In this document: piece after piece, positions 10,439-27,644 of the stretch | Numbering within the stretch: the stretch's first letter is position 1 | Layout of the letters: each line of letters begins with the position of its first letter | NCBI GenBank assembly: GCA_018398765.1 | Contig: JAHBMJ010000208.1 | Location: 1 to 28,426, forward strand | Length of the DNA stretch: 28,426 nucleotides | Origin: Chromera velia | Lineage: Eukaryota; Sar; Chromeraceae | Direction of reading: 5' to 3' | The notes under the pieces: model-generated | The model's database searches: none | Told to the model about the DNA's origin: nothing | The model's input: only the letters and a program-made list of their open reading frames with translations | Program-made: the position numbers and the translations under genes

Positions 10439-10820
10439 TCAGACCGGGCGATTATTCGATTTCAGAGCCGAATAATTGCCGCGCTTAAATTTGAATTCAA
10501 ACCGTACGGAATTTGACCAGGTAAAATTAGGTATTGTAAGCTTCGACCGCGTGGTATTCGGGTACTTCGAATTCAGACCGCGCATTATGCAGTTTTTGGT
10601 CTGACGGTTATTCGAATTCAGACCGCACACTATTTGATATCTCGATTTCTGACCGCGCTTCTTTCTATCTTCGATTTTAGAGCAGGTCTTATTCAGTTCT
10701 ATCGATTTTAGACCGTGCTTTATTTGGATGCTTAGATTTTAGAATTCTGCCGATAGTGGGACTCGAACTCGGGACCTCTCGGCCCGAGCCTCTCGTCCCA
10801 ACCACTAGGCCACGGAGGCT
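10439..10820 (-). mobile_element. tRNA-related SINE-like element with GACCG-repeat body
   Basis: On the minus strand a tRNA-like head (10820 to about 10747) carries a perfect Pol III A box, TGGCCTAGTGG (10802-10812), and a perfect B box, GTTCGAGTC (10760-10768), 33 nt apart. The acceptor and T stems do not pair, so this is a tRNA-derived sequence rather than a functional tRNA. Downstream on the minus strand (10746-10439) is a degenerate array. On the + strand its units read GACCGCGnnTTATTCG or TTCGAATTCAGACCGCG and recur every 30-45 nt (10441, 10546, 10578, 10621, 10649, 10712). A TTTT on the minus strand at 10521-10524 could terminate a transcript of about 300 nt. Confidence 0.6.
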
Positions 10821-11579
10821 GGGTCCTGACTTAGAGATCGTCTTTGCCTGGTTCTTGTCTTTTCTTATCTTCATCTATAGGTCGGGTATATTTTTAAACT
10901 GTTAGAATAGTAAGCTATTCAGAGACTAGTAAACTATTCCGATAGGTATGAAGTCATTTTTTAAATTGTAAGATCTGACTAGGGTGAATAGTGAACTATT
11001 TACACTATTCACACACCACATCATAACCAAACAAAAACACCCATGTAAAACATTCATGACAGTGCATATTTATGCACAGTGGTGCTATATAGAGCGTCGC
11101 CGAACCTCCCCAAAGGACAGTCAACTCAGGCTAGCTACGAATTGATCCTATATATCAACATTCAAGCGCGTTTCGCAGCGACTGTCGCTGCATAAGGGCA
11201 TCTCTCCTCCCGTGCCAGTTGTAACGAACGTCTGGCATCAAGAGCACACGATTGACAGTGTGTTTTAATGTGTTTTACAAAGAAAACGTCACCTCAATTT
11301 CTTTTTATACGAAACATACTTTGTATTTAGAGGTGCACCATACACCGGGCATTCATTGACTCCGAGTTCCTTCATTGTTTCAACAAAGCAAAGAAGCTCC
11401 CCAATAAAAGAGGCAAAAGATTCAGAGACACTCTCGGGCGCCTCAGCTTTCAAATAAAAAGTATAAAGCAACGCAAATATCAGTAAAATAAATTTGGGAG
11501 TCAAAACCCCGGTTCGAATCAACATCGATCAAAGAAGAGAAATTTTTCTGAAAGCCTGAAAGAGAGAGACAGAATGATA
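10821..11579. other. AT-rich intergenic stretch with small palindromes
   Basis: No gene is supported. Several short palindromic GAATAGT/ACTATTC motifs cluster at about 10903-11010. A perfect hairpin, GCAGCGAC-T-GTCGCTGC, lies at 11176-11192. A 78-codon minus-strand frame (11525-11289) has a hydrophobic stretch, but I recognise no family and do not call it. Confidence 0.5.
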
Positions 11580-11707
11580 AAGTGAGAGAGGGGTTGCGGG
11601 TGGGGCGGACTTTGGGTGGAGGGAGGGAGGCAGATGGGAGGGAGGGAGGGAGGGAGGGAGGGAGAAATATAATGGGAGCGGGAGAGGGAGAAGGCCAGGG
11701 GAGGGAG

Positions 11708-11745
<38 letters not shown>

Positions 11746-11900
11746 TGAGAGTAAGAGAAAGAGAGTTTTTAAATACCCTCCTCCGCCGATGAATTCTGGG
11801 ATATTCAGCAATCAAACACTAGTTCAAACACGTCTCTGGATGGGATGGAGCGACCCAATTAATTAGGTGCGACGCAGAGTGAGAAAGACTTCCACTTGCA

Positions 11901-11970
<70 letters not shown>
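11580..11970 (+). repeat. Purine-rich GGGA/GA tracts and (CA)n(GA)n microsatellite
   Basis: A (GGGA)n stretch (about 11618-11664) is followed by GGGAGAAAAAG and a (GA)n run (about 11715-11765). Separately, a (CA)n tract joins directly to a (GA)n tract at about 11899-11970. Confidence 0.9.
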
Positions 11971-11972
<2 letters not shown>

Positions 11973-12133
11973 AACATGCGTATGGCACTGCCCTGAACAA
12001 TACCAAGACTGTGGGTTTGATCATTAGGAGTCACGTGGTGGACAAAAAACTTATCTGAATACGTGTTATCTTTGTAGATCGACATTCGTGCATATACCCA
12101 TCGAGACCTTAATATATATAAGATAAGGCTTCC

Positions 12134-13084
12134 ATGCAGAACAAGGCAACTAACCAGCCAAAGAGGAAGTACACTGGCGGGAAAGGGCCGCGGAGAGCAA
12201 AAACGAGCCGGGAGCTTACTAAAACCAATGTCGAGAACGCCACCTCATTTTTGTCCGCTTTTCCAAGCAGACAGAACGTTGCAAAGTCGCTTCAGGTTAT
12301 ACAAACCCCATTCCCCCTTTTTTCAACAGAAGAATCTGTCTTTACAGACAGAAAAGAAAGTGAAAGAAAGCTTCTAAAAGCGGACAAAAACGATGCGGAA
12401 CCCACGGCCGCTTGCGTAGACGGCCTTTCCGATTGGCCATCGATCTAAAATCTGAAAGTGTCGCCTGAACAGATCGAAATAGACATCCTGCCGTACACGA
12501 TCAAATTCCAAAAACCACAGCAGTAGCAGCAGCAGCAGCAGCAAGAGGGAGAGGGGAACGCCGAAACGGTTGACACTGAATCGTCAGTCTTAGGCACAGT
12601 CCCTCTCCCCTTCGTCGACACCCGCGAGGCCCTCCCCCCCCCCNCCCCCCCCCCCCCCAACACCGAAGTTCGTATCGCTTCTGCAATTCTTCGTGCATCT
12701 GAGCTCGATGAGGAAGCGTAGGATCTTTTTGAAGACGTAGAAGAAGGGCAAGGTTCGAACAGGTAGACTCTGCTCACTTCAGCAGTGAGCAAGAAAGAAG
12801 CTTCGATCGCCCTCCTGCGGGATGTTCTCGCTCTCGACACCTCTGCTCGTATCTCGCGTCTGCTTGAGAAAGCCGAGCCGCTCTTGCAGGAGATGCATGA
12901 CGTACTCGCACAGGGTCCGGATGCTAAGAGTTCAGCTCTCCGTGCGATCGCGTTCGAGATGCAGTACCGCAATCAGAGGAGAAGACGCATGTGTGCGTCG
13001 TCCGACTGTTCGGACGACTCCGACGACGGTATGTACTCCGTTTCTTCCGGCGAACTCTCCTCCTGGCGAACGTGGCCGAGCTAA
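12134..13084 (+). pseudogene. Decayed reading frame of unknown family with four in-frame stops
   Basis: One frame reads coherently from ATG 12134 to TAA 13082-13084 (about 316 codons) but is broken by TAA at 12446 and TAG at 12524, 12719 and 12764. All four would be Gln codons if the first T were C. The first TAG sits within a CAG run. Downstream of the last break is a helical, charged segment containing SARISRLLEKAEPLLQEMHD, then an Arg cluster and an acidic Ser/Asp stretch. A C-tract with an undetermined base (12644) lies mid-frame, so the phase there is not certain. A TATA-like AATATATATAAG lies just upstream (12111-12122). I recognise no family. It may be a gag-like or cellular pseudogene. 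Confidence 0.45.
12635..12658 (+). repeat. C homopolymer tract containing an undetermined base
   Basis: A run of C carries one N at 12644. This is typical of sequencing trouble at homopolymers, so the true length and therefore the reading phase across it are uncertain. Confidence 0.9.
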
Positions 13085-13739
13085 CAAGACTTCAAATTTT
13101 GGTATTTCGAACTGGTGCCGTGGCTCCCGGCCATGGTATCTGTGGAGGCCCTTAGCCGCACCTATGAAAAAAAAAAGTCGAATTACCAATAAATCGGGTT
13201 ACATTTACCTTTCGGGACCCGCACTTTCCGGCAACTGTATAGCACGTGCATGGCGAACATGCATGCACCTTTTGTCTAACTTCGATGTATCGGTACATAT
13301 GCAAAAACATATATGGAGGGGAATTGTATATATAGATTTGATCATCTGTATAGTTTTTAAGGAAGGCGATAAAGCACACCGTCTATAAGTGAAGCTGTTC
13401 TGAATTACTCCGTTGTTTGACTATGCTACCAAGCTCAGTGGCAAGTTAAGACATGCCGCTTTACACAGTTAGGAGTAAGCCGCACCATGACTGAGTGCGC
13501 TTGACAAAGAGGAAAAAGGGTTAATTTGATCTGCAGGAACTTCTTTTTACCCGTCTTCTTTCTCTCTACTTAGCCCCTCTTGTCGTTCTTCAGCACCTGG
13601 TTTCTCGACTTCTTTCTACCTCCACTTAAGGATTTGGGACGCAAAATATTGTCTATATATAGTGTGTGTCGTTGTGGATGCTGTAGTATTCGCTTTGAAA
13701 TATTGTGGAGAGGCTCACCGTGTATGGGTCCAGCGCTTG
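13085..13739. other. Intergenic, nothing recognised
   Basis: No supported gene or structured repeat. TATA-like tracts occur near 13325-13335 and 13650-13660 without an associated reading frame. Confidence 0.5.
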
Positions 13740-15095
13740 GTGAGTTCAAGAGGGAGAGATGTGAACAGAAGCCGTTTGGGCCTGTGGATAAAGCTAGGTA
13801 AGCGAGTGTGTGAACAGAAGCCGTTTGGGCGTGTGGGTGAATGTTTGGGCGTGCAGGTGCATGAAGAAAGTCTTAGAGGGGCATGGAAAGGAAGTGTGTG
13901 CAGTAACCGAATCCGCTTAGGCCTGCAGGTGGATGAATGACGAGAGACAAAGGGAGTGAGCATGTTTATGAGTATGTATAAGTTTGTGAACAGAAGCTGT
14001 TTGGGCGTGTGAGCGAGACAAGGAGAACGAGTGTATGAATAGAAGCCGCTTGGGCCCATGGATAAATGAAGAGAGATCAATTATATGTCATTGAAGAAAA
14101 GCCGCTTGGGCCGCTGGTTAGGCCTGTGGATGAATGAAGAGAGATCAAGTGTATGAACAGAAATATACAAAAGCCGCTTGGGCCTATGGATGAGTAAAGA
14201 GAGACAGAGAGAACAAGTGTGTGAATAGAAGCCGTTTGGGCATGTAGATGAATGAAGGGAGACAAAAAGATACAAAGAGAGTGAGTGTGTGAACAGAAGC
14301 CGCTTGGGCATGTGGGTGAATGAAGGGAAACAAGGAGATACAAGGAGAGCGAGTGTGTGAACAGAAGCCGGTTGGGTATGCGGGCGAAGAAAGAGAGATA
14401 AGGAGAACGAGTGTGTGAACAGAAGCTAGAAACAGGAGCCGTTTAGGCCCGTGGATGAATGAAGATGGATCAATTATGTGTCATTGAACAAAAGCCGCTC
14501 AGGCCTATGGCTAGGCCTGTGAATGAATAAAGAGATATCAAGTGCGTGAACAGAAGCCGCTTAGGCCTGCTGATGAATTAAGAGAGACAGAGAGAGTGTC
14601 ACTAAGTGTGTGAACAGAAACCGTTTGGGTATATGGGTGAATGAAGAGAGACAAAGAGATACAAGGAGAGCAAGTGTGTGAACAGAAGCCGCTTGGGCCT
14701 CATATAGTGAATCAATAAAGAATAATGAAGAGAGACATGAAGAGCAAGCAAGTGTGTAAACAGAAGCCGTTTGGGGCGTCACGATGATGTGGGTGCATGA
14801 AGACAGACAGGGAAAGTGAGACTTTAAGCCTCAGTGTATGAACCAGTGTGAACAGGCTAGGTAAACAGGAGCTGGTTGGGTGTGTGGGCGAATGAAGGAC
14901 AAGGACTCATACAAGTATATCAGCAGAAGATATTTACATGGGCGTGTGGGTACCTGAATGAATAGAGACAGCCTGTCACTAAAAAAAAATAAGACTCAGT
15001 GTGTAAACAGAACTTCAAGCCGCTAGGGCCTGTGGGTAAATAGAAATAAACGAAGAGAGACAGAGAGAGCGAGTGTGTGAACAAAAGCCGACAGA
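13740..15095 (+). repeat. Degenerate minisatellite, units about 50-75 bp, about 20 copies
   Basis: A core AACAGAAGCCGCTTGGGCC, usually followed by TGTGGATGAATGAAGAGAGA and preceded by GAGTGTGTG, recurs about 20 times. Good copies are at about 13763, 13811, 13986, 14035, 14222, 14290, 14358, 14548, 14680 and 14758. Units differ by substitutions and indels, unlike the homogeneous 60-bp array at the window start, so this array is old. Minus-strand open frames here (recurrent PKRLLFT) are products of the repeat and not genes. Confidence 0.88.
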
Positions 15096-16480
15096 GCGTT
15101 TTCTTGGTTTTAACTTTTTTTTGGGGAGTGCACTTTCGGGGCTCTGGAGGAGATGGCTACAACAACAGTTGCTGGGTCACCTCGGATCGGCACGAAGTGG
15201 AGCTTGGAGGTGGGTTCAGTGGACACCAGCCATCTTAGTCTTGTTTCCAACGTCTTCCTGCTTGCTGCTTCTCCTCCTGTTTAAGTGGGGAAGGGCTGCC
15301 GGCCTTATCTAAGTATTAAAGTACTGCGCCCTCATCGCTCTCCTTACTCTTTCCTTGCAGGTTACAGTCTTGGGAGCCCTGCGGTCAACCCCCAGGTCAG
15401 CCTGTCCGGACCCGCTGCTTCTTAGGCTCTTGGTTTTTTCCTTGGGACCTTGTGCGTGCAGAATAAGCTGGATAGAAGTGCTTCCTTGACTGCACAAAGC
15501 GTGAACGCCCGTCCCTCCGTGTTTGCAGGTGTTGGTGGACGGAGACTTGGGAACACCTACAGGTCAGTTAAGGAAGCGCGGCTTGCTCTCTCGCTTTGTA
15601 TGATGATTTACTTAGCATTCAGCTTCTTTGTTCTGCTAGGAGTTTGACAGAAACGCACAAGGGAGGTCACTGAGAGAGGGTCAATGGAGAGTCTGCTGGA
15701 GCCTCCATTTTTTGACTGCCTCTTCTGAAGCCTAGTTCTGAAGCTTTGCACAGCCCTCAGTCGTGCCAGACATTTTTCTACCCAGACGAATCGCTTAGCT
15801 TTCATGCATTTGAATGTCTTCCACTTGTTCCATGTGTGTCAGTCTTTTAAAGCCGTCCATACTATCCCGATGCAAGTGCTTCTTACTCACTCATCCTCTC
15901 TCATTTGTGGCACTCCGTACTGGTCTCCCTTTGAACATCTGGATCTACCTACAGACTTGTTCTTCTTTTTCACAGTTTCTCATTGATACACGCAGAACGA
16001 TTTGCAAGCTTTTACACCATGTAGTATGAGTTCTTTGTGAATAGAATTATATTGTCTTTGCGCTCTGTTCTTCGGAATCCTGTCCAACCCCTACTGACCG
16101 CCTCCTGTCCGGTCTGACCAGCCTAGCTGTGAAGCCCTCCTTCCTGCACTGTTTTCCTTGCAGAAGAAGCAATTCTTTGTACTTGATTGGCAGCGCAAAA
16201 CGTTGCTGTTGAGCATATCCATTAGTGTTGTGCCTGTGTATTTCTTTGCAGGTAACATTCACTAACTTCCATGTGCCGCGGTGATCATAATTTTTCCTAC
16301 TATGCACCTTAGCTAATCAACCAATCTTTTGAGCATATTTGAGCAGATTCACACAGAAGTAACGATTTTAAATGCTCTAAAAAACTTTAGATTGCTTTAC
16401 GTAACCCAGTTTTACTTTATAATGAAGCTAGAATATAGTAAATTTAAAAGTCACTTTAAATTCCACTAAGTCCTACTTTG
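15096..16480. other. Intergenic with possible small exons, no protein identified
   Basis: No protein family is recognisable. Several pyrimidine tracts ending in TGCAG occur (before 15361, 15462, 15529, 16162 and 16252). Two of these are followed within 35 nt by GTCAG donor-like sites (15396 and 15563), the same style as in the two real genes. They could be exons of a noncoding transcript or a very divergent gene, or chance. Confidence 0.3.
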
Positions 16481-16900
16481 GAGTCCACTCTGTTCTGGCA
16501 GGCGGCTGGGTATTTATGAAGCCCTGGCCTCTCATAGCCATTAATGGAGGCTCGAGTCGCTCATAGCCATTTACAGAGGCTCTGAGTCGCTTTTACCCCT
16601 CTTGTATGGCCATTAACATTCCATGTTTTACTCTCTCTTCTTGTGGCAGTTAACATCCGCATTTCACTCTCCCTTCTTGCGGTCATTGACGTCCGCGTTC
16701 CCCTCTCCCTTCCCCCCCCACCTTTTTCCGCCCTCCTGGCATACCGGGTCTCCCCCCCCCTTATCCCCCCCCTGCTATACCAGCTCTCATTGGCTCTCCC
16801 CCCCTAAGGCTTATTCCCTTCCGCCCCCCCCCTATTCTTCTTTATGCTTGAGATACCTGGCTTCTCCTTTATGCAACTCTTTCTCTTCGTTCCCTTATCT
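16480..16900 (+). repeat. Short diverged tandem repeats and C-rich tract
   Basis: Two copies of a unit of about 33 nt beginning CTCATAGCCATT (about 16532 and 16560) end in GAGTCGC. They are followed by two copies of a unit of about 45 nt containing CACTCT(C)CCTTCTTG (about 16630 and 16665), then a long C/T-rich stretch with several C homopolymers. No coding signal. Confidence 0.6.
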
Positions 16901-17622
16901 GTCTCCCTGACATACATCGGATATACAGACATTACTATAGTCTTACTGTTTTCTCTCTCTCAACAAATGCTTTCATGTCATCTCACATCCATCCAAGGAC
17001 AGCAGTACTCTTAGCCACACCATAAATGCACATGCTTGCACGAACTATCTCACTCAAAGTAAAAAGATGCGTCTTCGTGCTGCCCGACCTACCAAAGTCG
17101 CTGGATAACCAGTCTAACGAGCAAAGGTAGACGGTTGGTGTTTGCCCGCCACACAGGTTAGTCAGACCCGGGCAGACAAGCAAGCAACCACAGCAAGGCA
17201 AGCGAAGGGGATCAGTCTTCTCTCATACTGAAGACAGAGATAAAACAGCCAGTCAACACATACAGAAACAAGAAACCAACTGCCTATTTCTCTCCAGTCT
17301 GCTTATAGTTGGCAAGGCCGATCGTCTCCAAGCTCCTGTCCAGTCTTCGCAAGAAAGAGATCTCTTCCCGTCTCCAGTCTCTTCCGACTCCACAACAATT
17401 TTTGTCTCCCGTCTTCAGGTTCTCCCCGAAGAACCAAGAAAGAAAAGTTCCCACCAGACCAGAAGAACAAGAAAAGAGAGCTCCAGCCAGCTGACACGGG
17501 ACGTAAGGGGTCTCACAGCGGTTGATAACAGAAAGATAGATCGACGCACACTCGATCTCTTCCCGAAAGAAGATGGAAGAAAACGAGGCGACAACTCAAT
17601 CTAAAACAGAGGGAAGTAGTCG
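16901..17622. other. Intergenic, nothing recognised
   Basis: No supported gene. The 60-80 codon open frames on both strands show no family features. Confidence 0.5.
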
Positions 17623-17630
17623 CCTCTCAC

Positions 17631-18221
17631 CTAGGGGGGAGCACTTTGGAAGGTTATGGTAGATTTTGAGCCTAAAATAACATATAATGTGAACAAAAAC
17701 AAATTTTTGCGAGCCAGTCCGGCAACCTGGAGCTCCACTTTGTTAAGTTACATCGAAATCTGATGTTTTTAAAGTGTAGGCTACGTGATTACTTTGGGTT
17801 ACCCCCTTTTTATCTTTGTCACACAAAGAAGTTACAGATTACCCAGTTACGAGCATTTTAAACTCAGTAACCGACCAAATTTTTAACTTTTAAAAATATT
17901 TAAAATGATGTTTAGAACACGTTTGAATGCTTCTTGAGGGAGGTTGCTTCATTTTTGAGGGAGGTCAAAAAAGGTTACGGGTTACCCGGTTACGGGGGGT
18001 TTGGGGGCAAAGTGAGTGTGAAACATTATTTTTCATCATTTTTGATCATAACCTGAATTGTTTAACAATCTTGAAGCCAGTTTTATAAGTAACCAAACGT
18101 AACTAATCGATTGGCACCACTTTTGACTGATGGTTACATGCTAGGTTACATGTCACACATTGTAGGGGGGCGGTGTAGGGTCAGTAACCACAGTATAACC
18201 AGCTGAAGTGCCCCCCCCTAG
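17631..18221. mobile_element. Non-autonomous TIR DNA transposon (591 bp) with exact 8-bp TSD
   Basis: The ends are inverted repeats. The left begins CTAGGGGGGAGCACTT and the right, read inward, begins CTAGGGGGGGGCACTT, with 22 of 27 positions matching out to GGTTAT. The element is flanked by an exact direct repeat CCTCTCAC at 17623-17630 and 18222-18229. The interior has many GTTAC/GTAAC motifs near both ends, as in subterminal transposase-binding repeats, and no coding frame. The 8-bp TSD points to hAT or a related superfamily. The terminus starts CTAGG rather than TAGNG, so superfamily assignment is tentative. Confidence 0.85.
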
Positions 18222-18229
18222 CCTCTCAC

Positions 18230-19880
18230 TGGCGTTACCACATGTAGTAACTTCCTGCTGCCTTGGAGGTAGCGGCAGGACAGATGGAGAGCTAGACCAG
18301 AAACGACACCCAGACAGAGAGACGAATCCGTAAACTCTCTAGACTTTAGCTTAGTCTGAAGATTTTAGTCAGCTAAAAGATTAGATATAAATAGATCCTT
18401 AGCCCTCCATAGAGGCGAGAGATTCACAGTTTGAAGTTGAACTTGAACTAGCGATGCTAAGACAGGACAGACTTACGATGGGCTAAACGAAATGAACGAG
18501 CTCAGCGTTGGGAGACGGCTGAGCGCAAACTCTTTAAAGCCCGGTCCCCACGCGAATGCAAAGACAAGCTTTCCAGGCCCGGGGTCAGACAGACAGAACG
18601 CAGCGGCGGGCGATCGAAGCAAAGGTGGCGCGAATGCGAGAAGGACCGGACGGCGGCAGCGGGACGGCGTCGAAAGGTAGGACAGTATAATTGAGGGTTT
18701 TGTCATGCACCATATTAATATGTTATTAATAATATGGGAAGGGGAACCTGTTGTATGTATGTACCACGATTATGGACGCACCTCTCAGTACTCTTACCGT
18801 ATCTCACCCCTGGGGGCGGCCATGGCATATCCCGTAGGGACATTACAATTTTCTATATGGTCTCATCATCACAGAGTTCACCGCCCGGTATAAAACACCG
18901 GTGAAGTTCGACATGCATAGGTACGCTAGGAGCTGGAAAGTCAGAGCACCGTAAAAACCCTAGGGCGGCTTGATAATACGACTGGGCCGCAGCAATCAAT
19001 CAGTGAAATACGGGAAAACGAACTCCGCGGTGGCATGCTCAAGCAGAAACACGGCGTTGCACGACGACACATGACGAAGAAATGCCGAAGAACAGAACAC
19101 ACCAAAGAACAACACACGCACGAAAGGGAACCAGGAAAGACAATGCCAAATCGAGTACAAAACAGGATGTACAGATGAGCATAAAGCTCAAGCTCAAGCT
19201 CCCGTCATTGTCCACAAGAACGTGAGAAGCTTTCGATATGAAGAGAAAACATGGAGCAGACTCCTCGTACGAAATACAAAGAGATCCAAAAAACCGAATG
19301 AGCTCTCAAACACGTATAAAAAAGGCCCCACGGATCACAGACGAACATGCTAATACACAAAGAGGGCACATAAAACCAACAAAGAAAACCATATACCATC
19401 AGAATCGAAGTTGACTACCATATGCATGCAAAAACGAAACAAACCATTAAAAAAAAACACTCTCACGGCGTAGACGCCTATGCTGCCTACTCAGCCCCTC
19501 CCTGCACAAACACCTCCCGATCGTGGGAGAGCTGTGTGGACAGCTCCCGCCCCAAGAGAGATGCCGGCTGGAAAGGGCCGTACTGATCCCTGTTATGGAA
19601 AGCAGAGGTCTCATCAAGAGAGACTGCATGCGTGGGCCCGACGCCTTCGGCGCCAGGCTTCGGATTTCGAAAGGCGTCAATACGGGTCATGCATGCATTA
19701 ATTTTCGAAACGTGCCCCAATCGTGCCCCACAAGCCGCTCGCACCAACCATGCTCCAGTCTGACCATCCTTGAACCATCCTGTTGAAAGCAGCTCTCCTC
19801 AAGAATCTCTCTCCTTAATTCGAATTAAACATTCATGCCGTCAGCTGGTCCAGCAGCCGAAGTTCCGAGGTCACCGAGTC
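18230..19880. other. Intergenic upstream of the CWF19-like gene, nothing recognised
   Basis: No supported gene. A small AT palindrome (CCATATTA ... TAATATGG, 18709-18736), a GC-rich stretch at about 18530-18680 and a short AGCTCA tandem at about 19185-19200 are present. The region immediately before the gene shows no clear TATA box. Confidence 0.5.
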
Positions 19881-20001
19881 TGATGTTCGAGTGACCTTAG
19901 GTTGCAGCAGTCTTTTCCTTCTTTGCCTGCGTCTTCCGGGACCAAAATCTAAGCAGAGTCCTGCTCTCGAGGCTCTCGCGTTAATCGACGTTTGCGGCAA
20001 G

Positions 20002-27064
<7,063 letters not shown>

Positions 27065-27636
27065 GAGTAGGCAGGATCGAGGAGGTCGTTGATTCGGTTG
27101 GGGGGGAAGGGGGGAGAGGGAGAAGGCCCTCAGGAGGGGGGGCGAAGAAGCGCAACACCCTTGAGTGCCGAATGGGAATGAAATTAGTTCAGTTCATATG
27201 CATGGACACATACGTCTATGTCTCTATACATTGTATCCGGATATTTGATCCAACAAGAAGCCAGAAAAGGCTTGAAATATATTTAAGCCTTCATTTTATA
27301 AATAATTTGGGTGTTCTTATAATCAAATCCCATGAAACACTTTTTTATTATCATGTTTATACATGCTTACAAATATAGGCTGCCATGTACGCTTTTTGTC
27401 TTCTAGTTTGTCTTTCGACCACAATTTTTTGAAGCTGATAAAAATACGGGTTAGATCTAGGGTTATTGATTGATTGATTGATATGTTCCACCCTAGGGCC
27501 TTCCCGGTTAGATAGCAAAAATTATATGCCATTGGCTATAGGCTACTGGGAACCTACCGTAACATTTATAGACATAACAAATTAAACAACAAAAAAGTAT
27601 TTCGCCTAGTGTTTTGTGGGATTTGTAATTGGCCTA
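27065..27636. other. 3' flank of the CWF19L1-like gene
   Basis: Presumed 3' UTR and flank. A G-rich stretch follows the stop, then AT-rich DNA with a (GATT)n run at about 27465-27481. No clear canonical AATAAA poly(A) signal and no gene seen. Confidence 0.5.
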
Positions 27637-27644
27637 GCAATTGG

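Noticed and set aside
10747-10820. A functional tRNA gene on the minus strand
   Set aside because: The A and B boxes are perfect, but the acceptor stem and T stem do not pair, so it is treated as a tRNA-derived SINE head.
11504-11520. B-box-like GGTTCGAATC, possible second tRNA or SINE
   Set aside because: No A box or cloverleaf can be placed upstream.
12445-12972. 175-codon minus-strand open frame with a Cys run
   Set aside because: Antisense of the CAG repeat and the decayed + frame. It crosses the uncertain C tract and shows no family features.
12134-13084. Reassignment of UAA/UAG to glutamine, as in ciliates
   Set aside because: It rests on a single unrecognised frame that itself ends in TAA, and cytosine deamination decay explains the same pattern. 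It is kept only as an alternative in the finding.
13715-14782. Several minus-strand frames with repeated PKRLLFT-like motifs
   Set aside because: They are products of the degenerate minisatellite. The frames shift between units, which is not expected of a repeat protein.
19487-19747. 86-codon minus-strand frame of normal-looking composition
   Set aside because: No recognisable motif, no splice or promoter support, and overlapping frames of similar length on the other strand.
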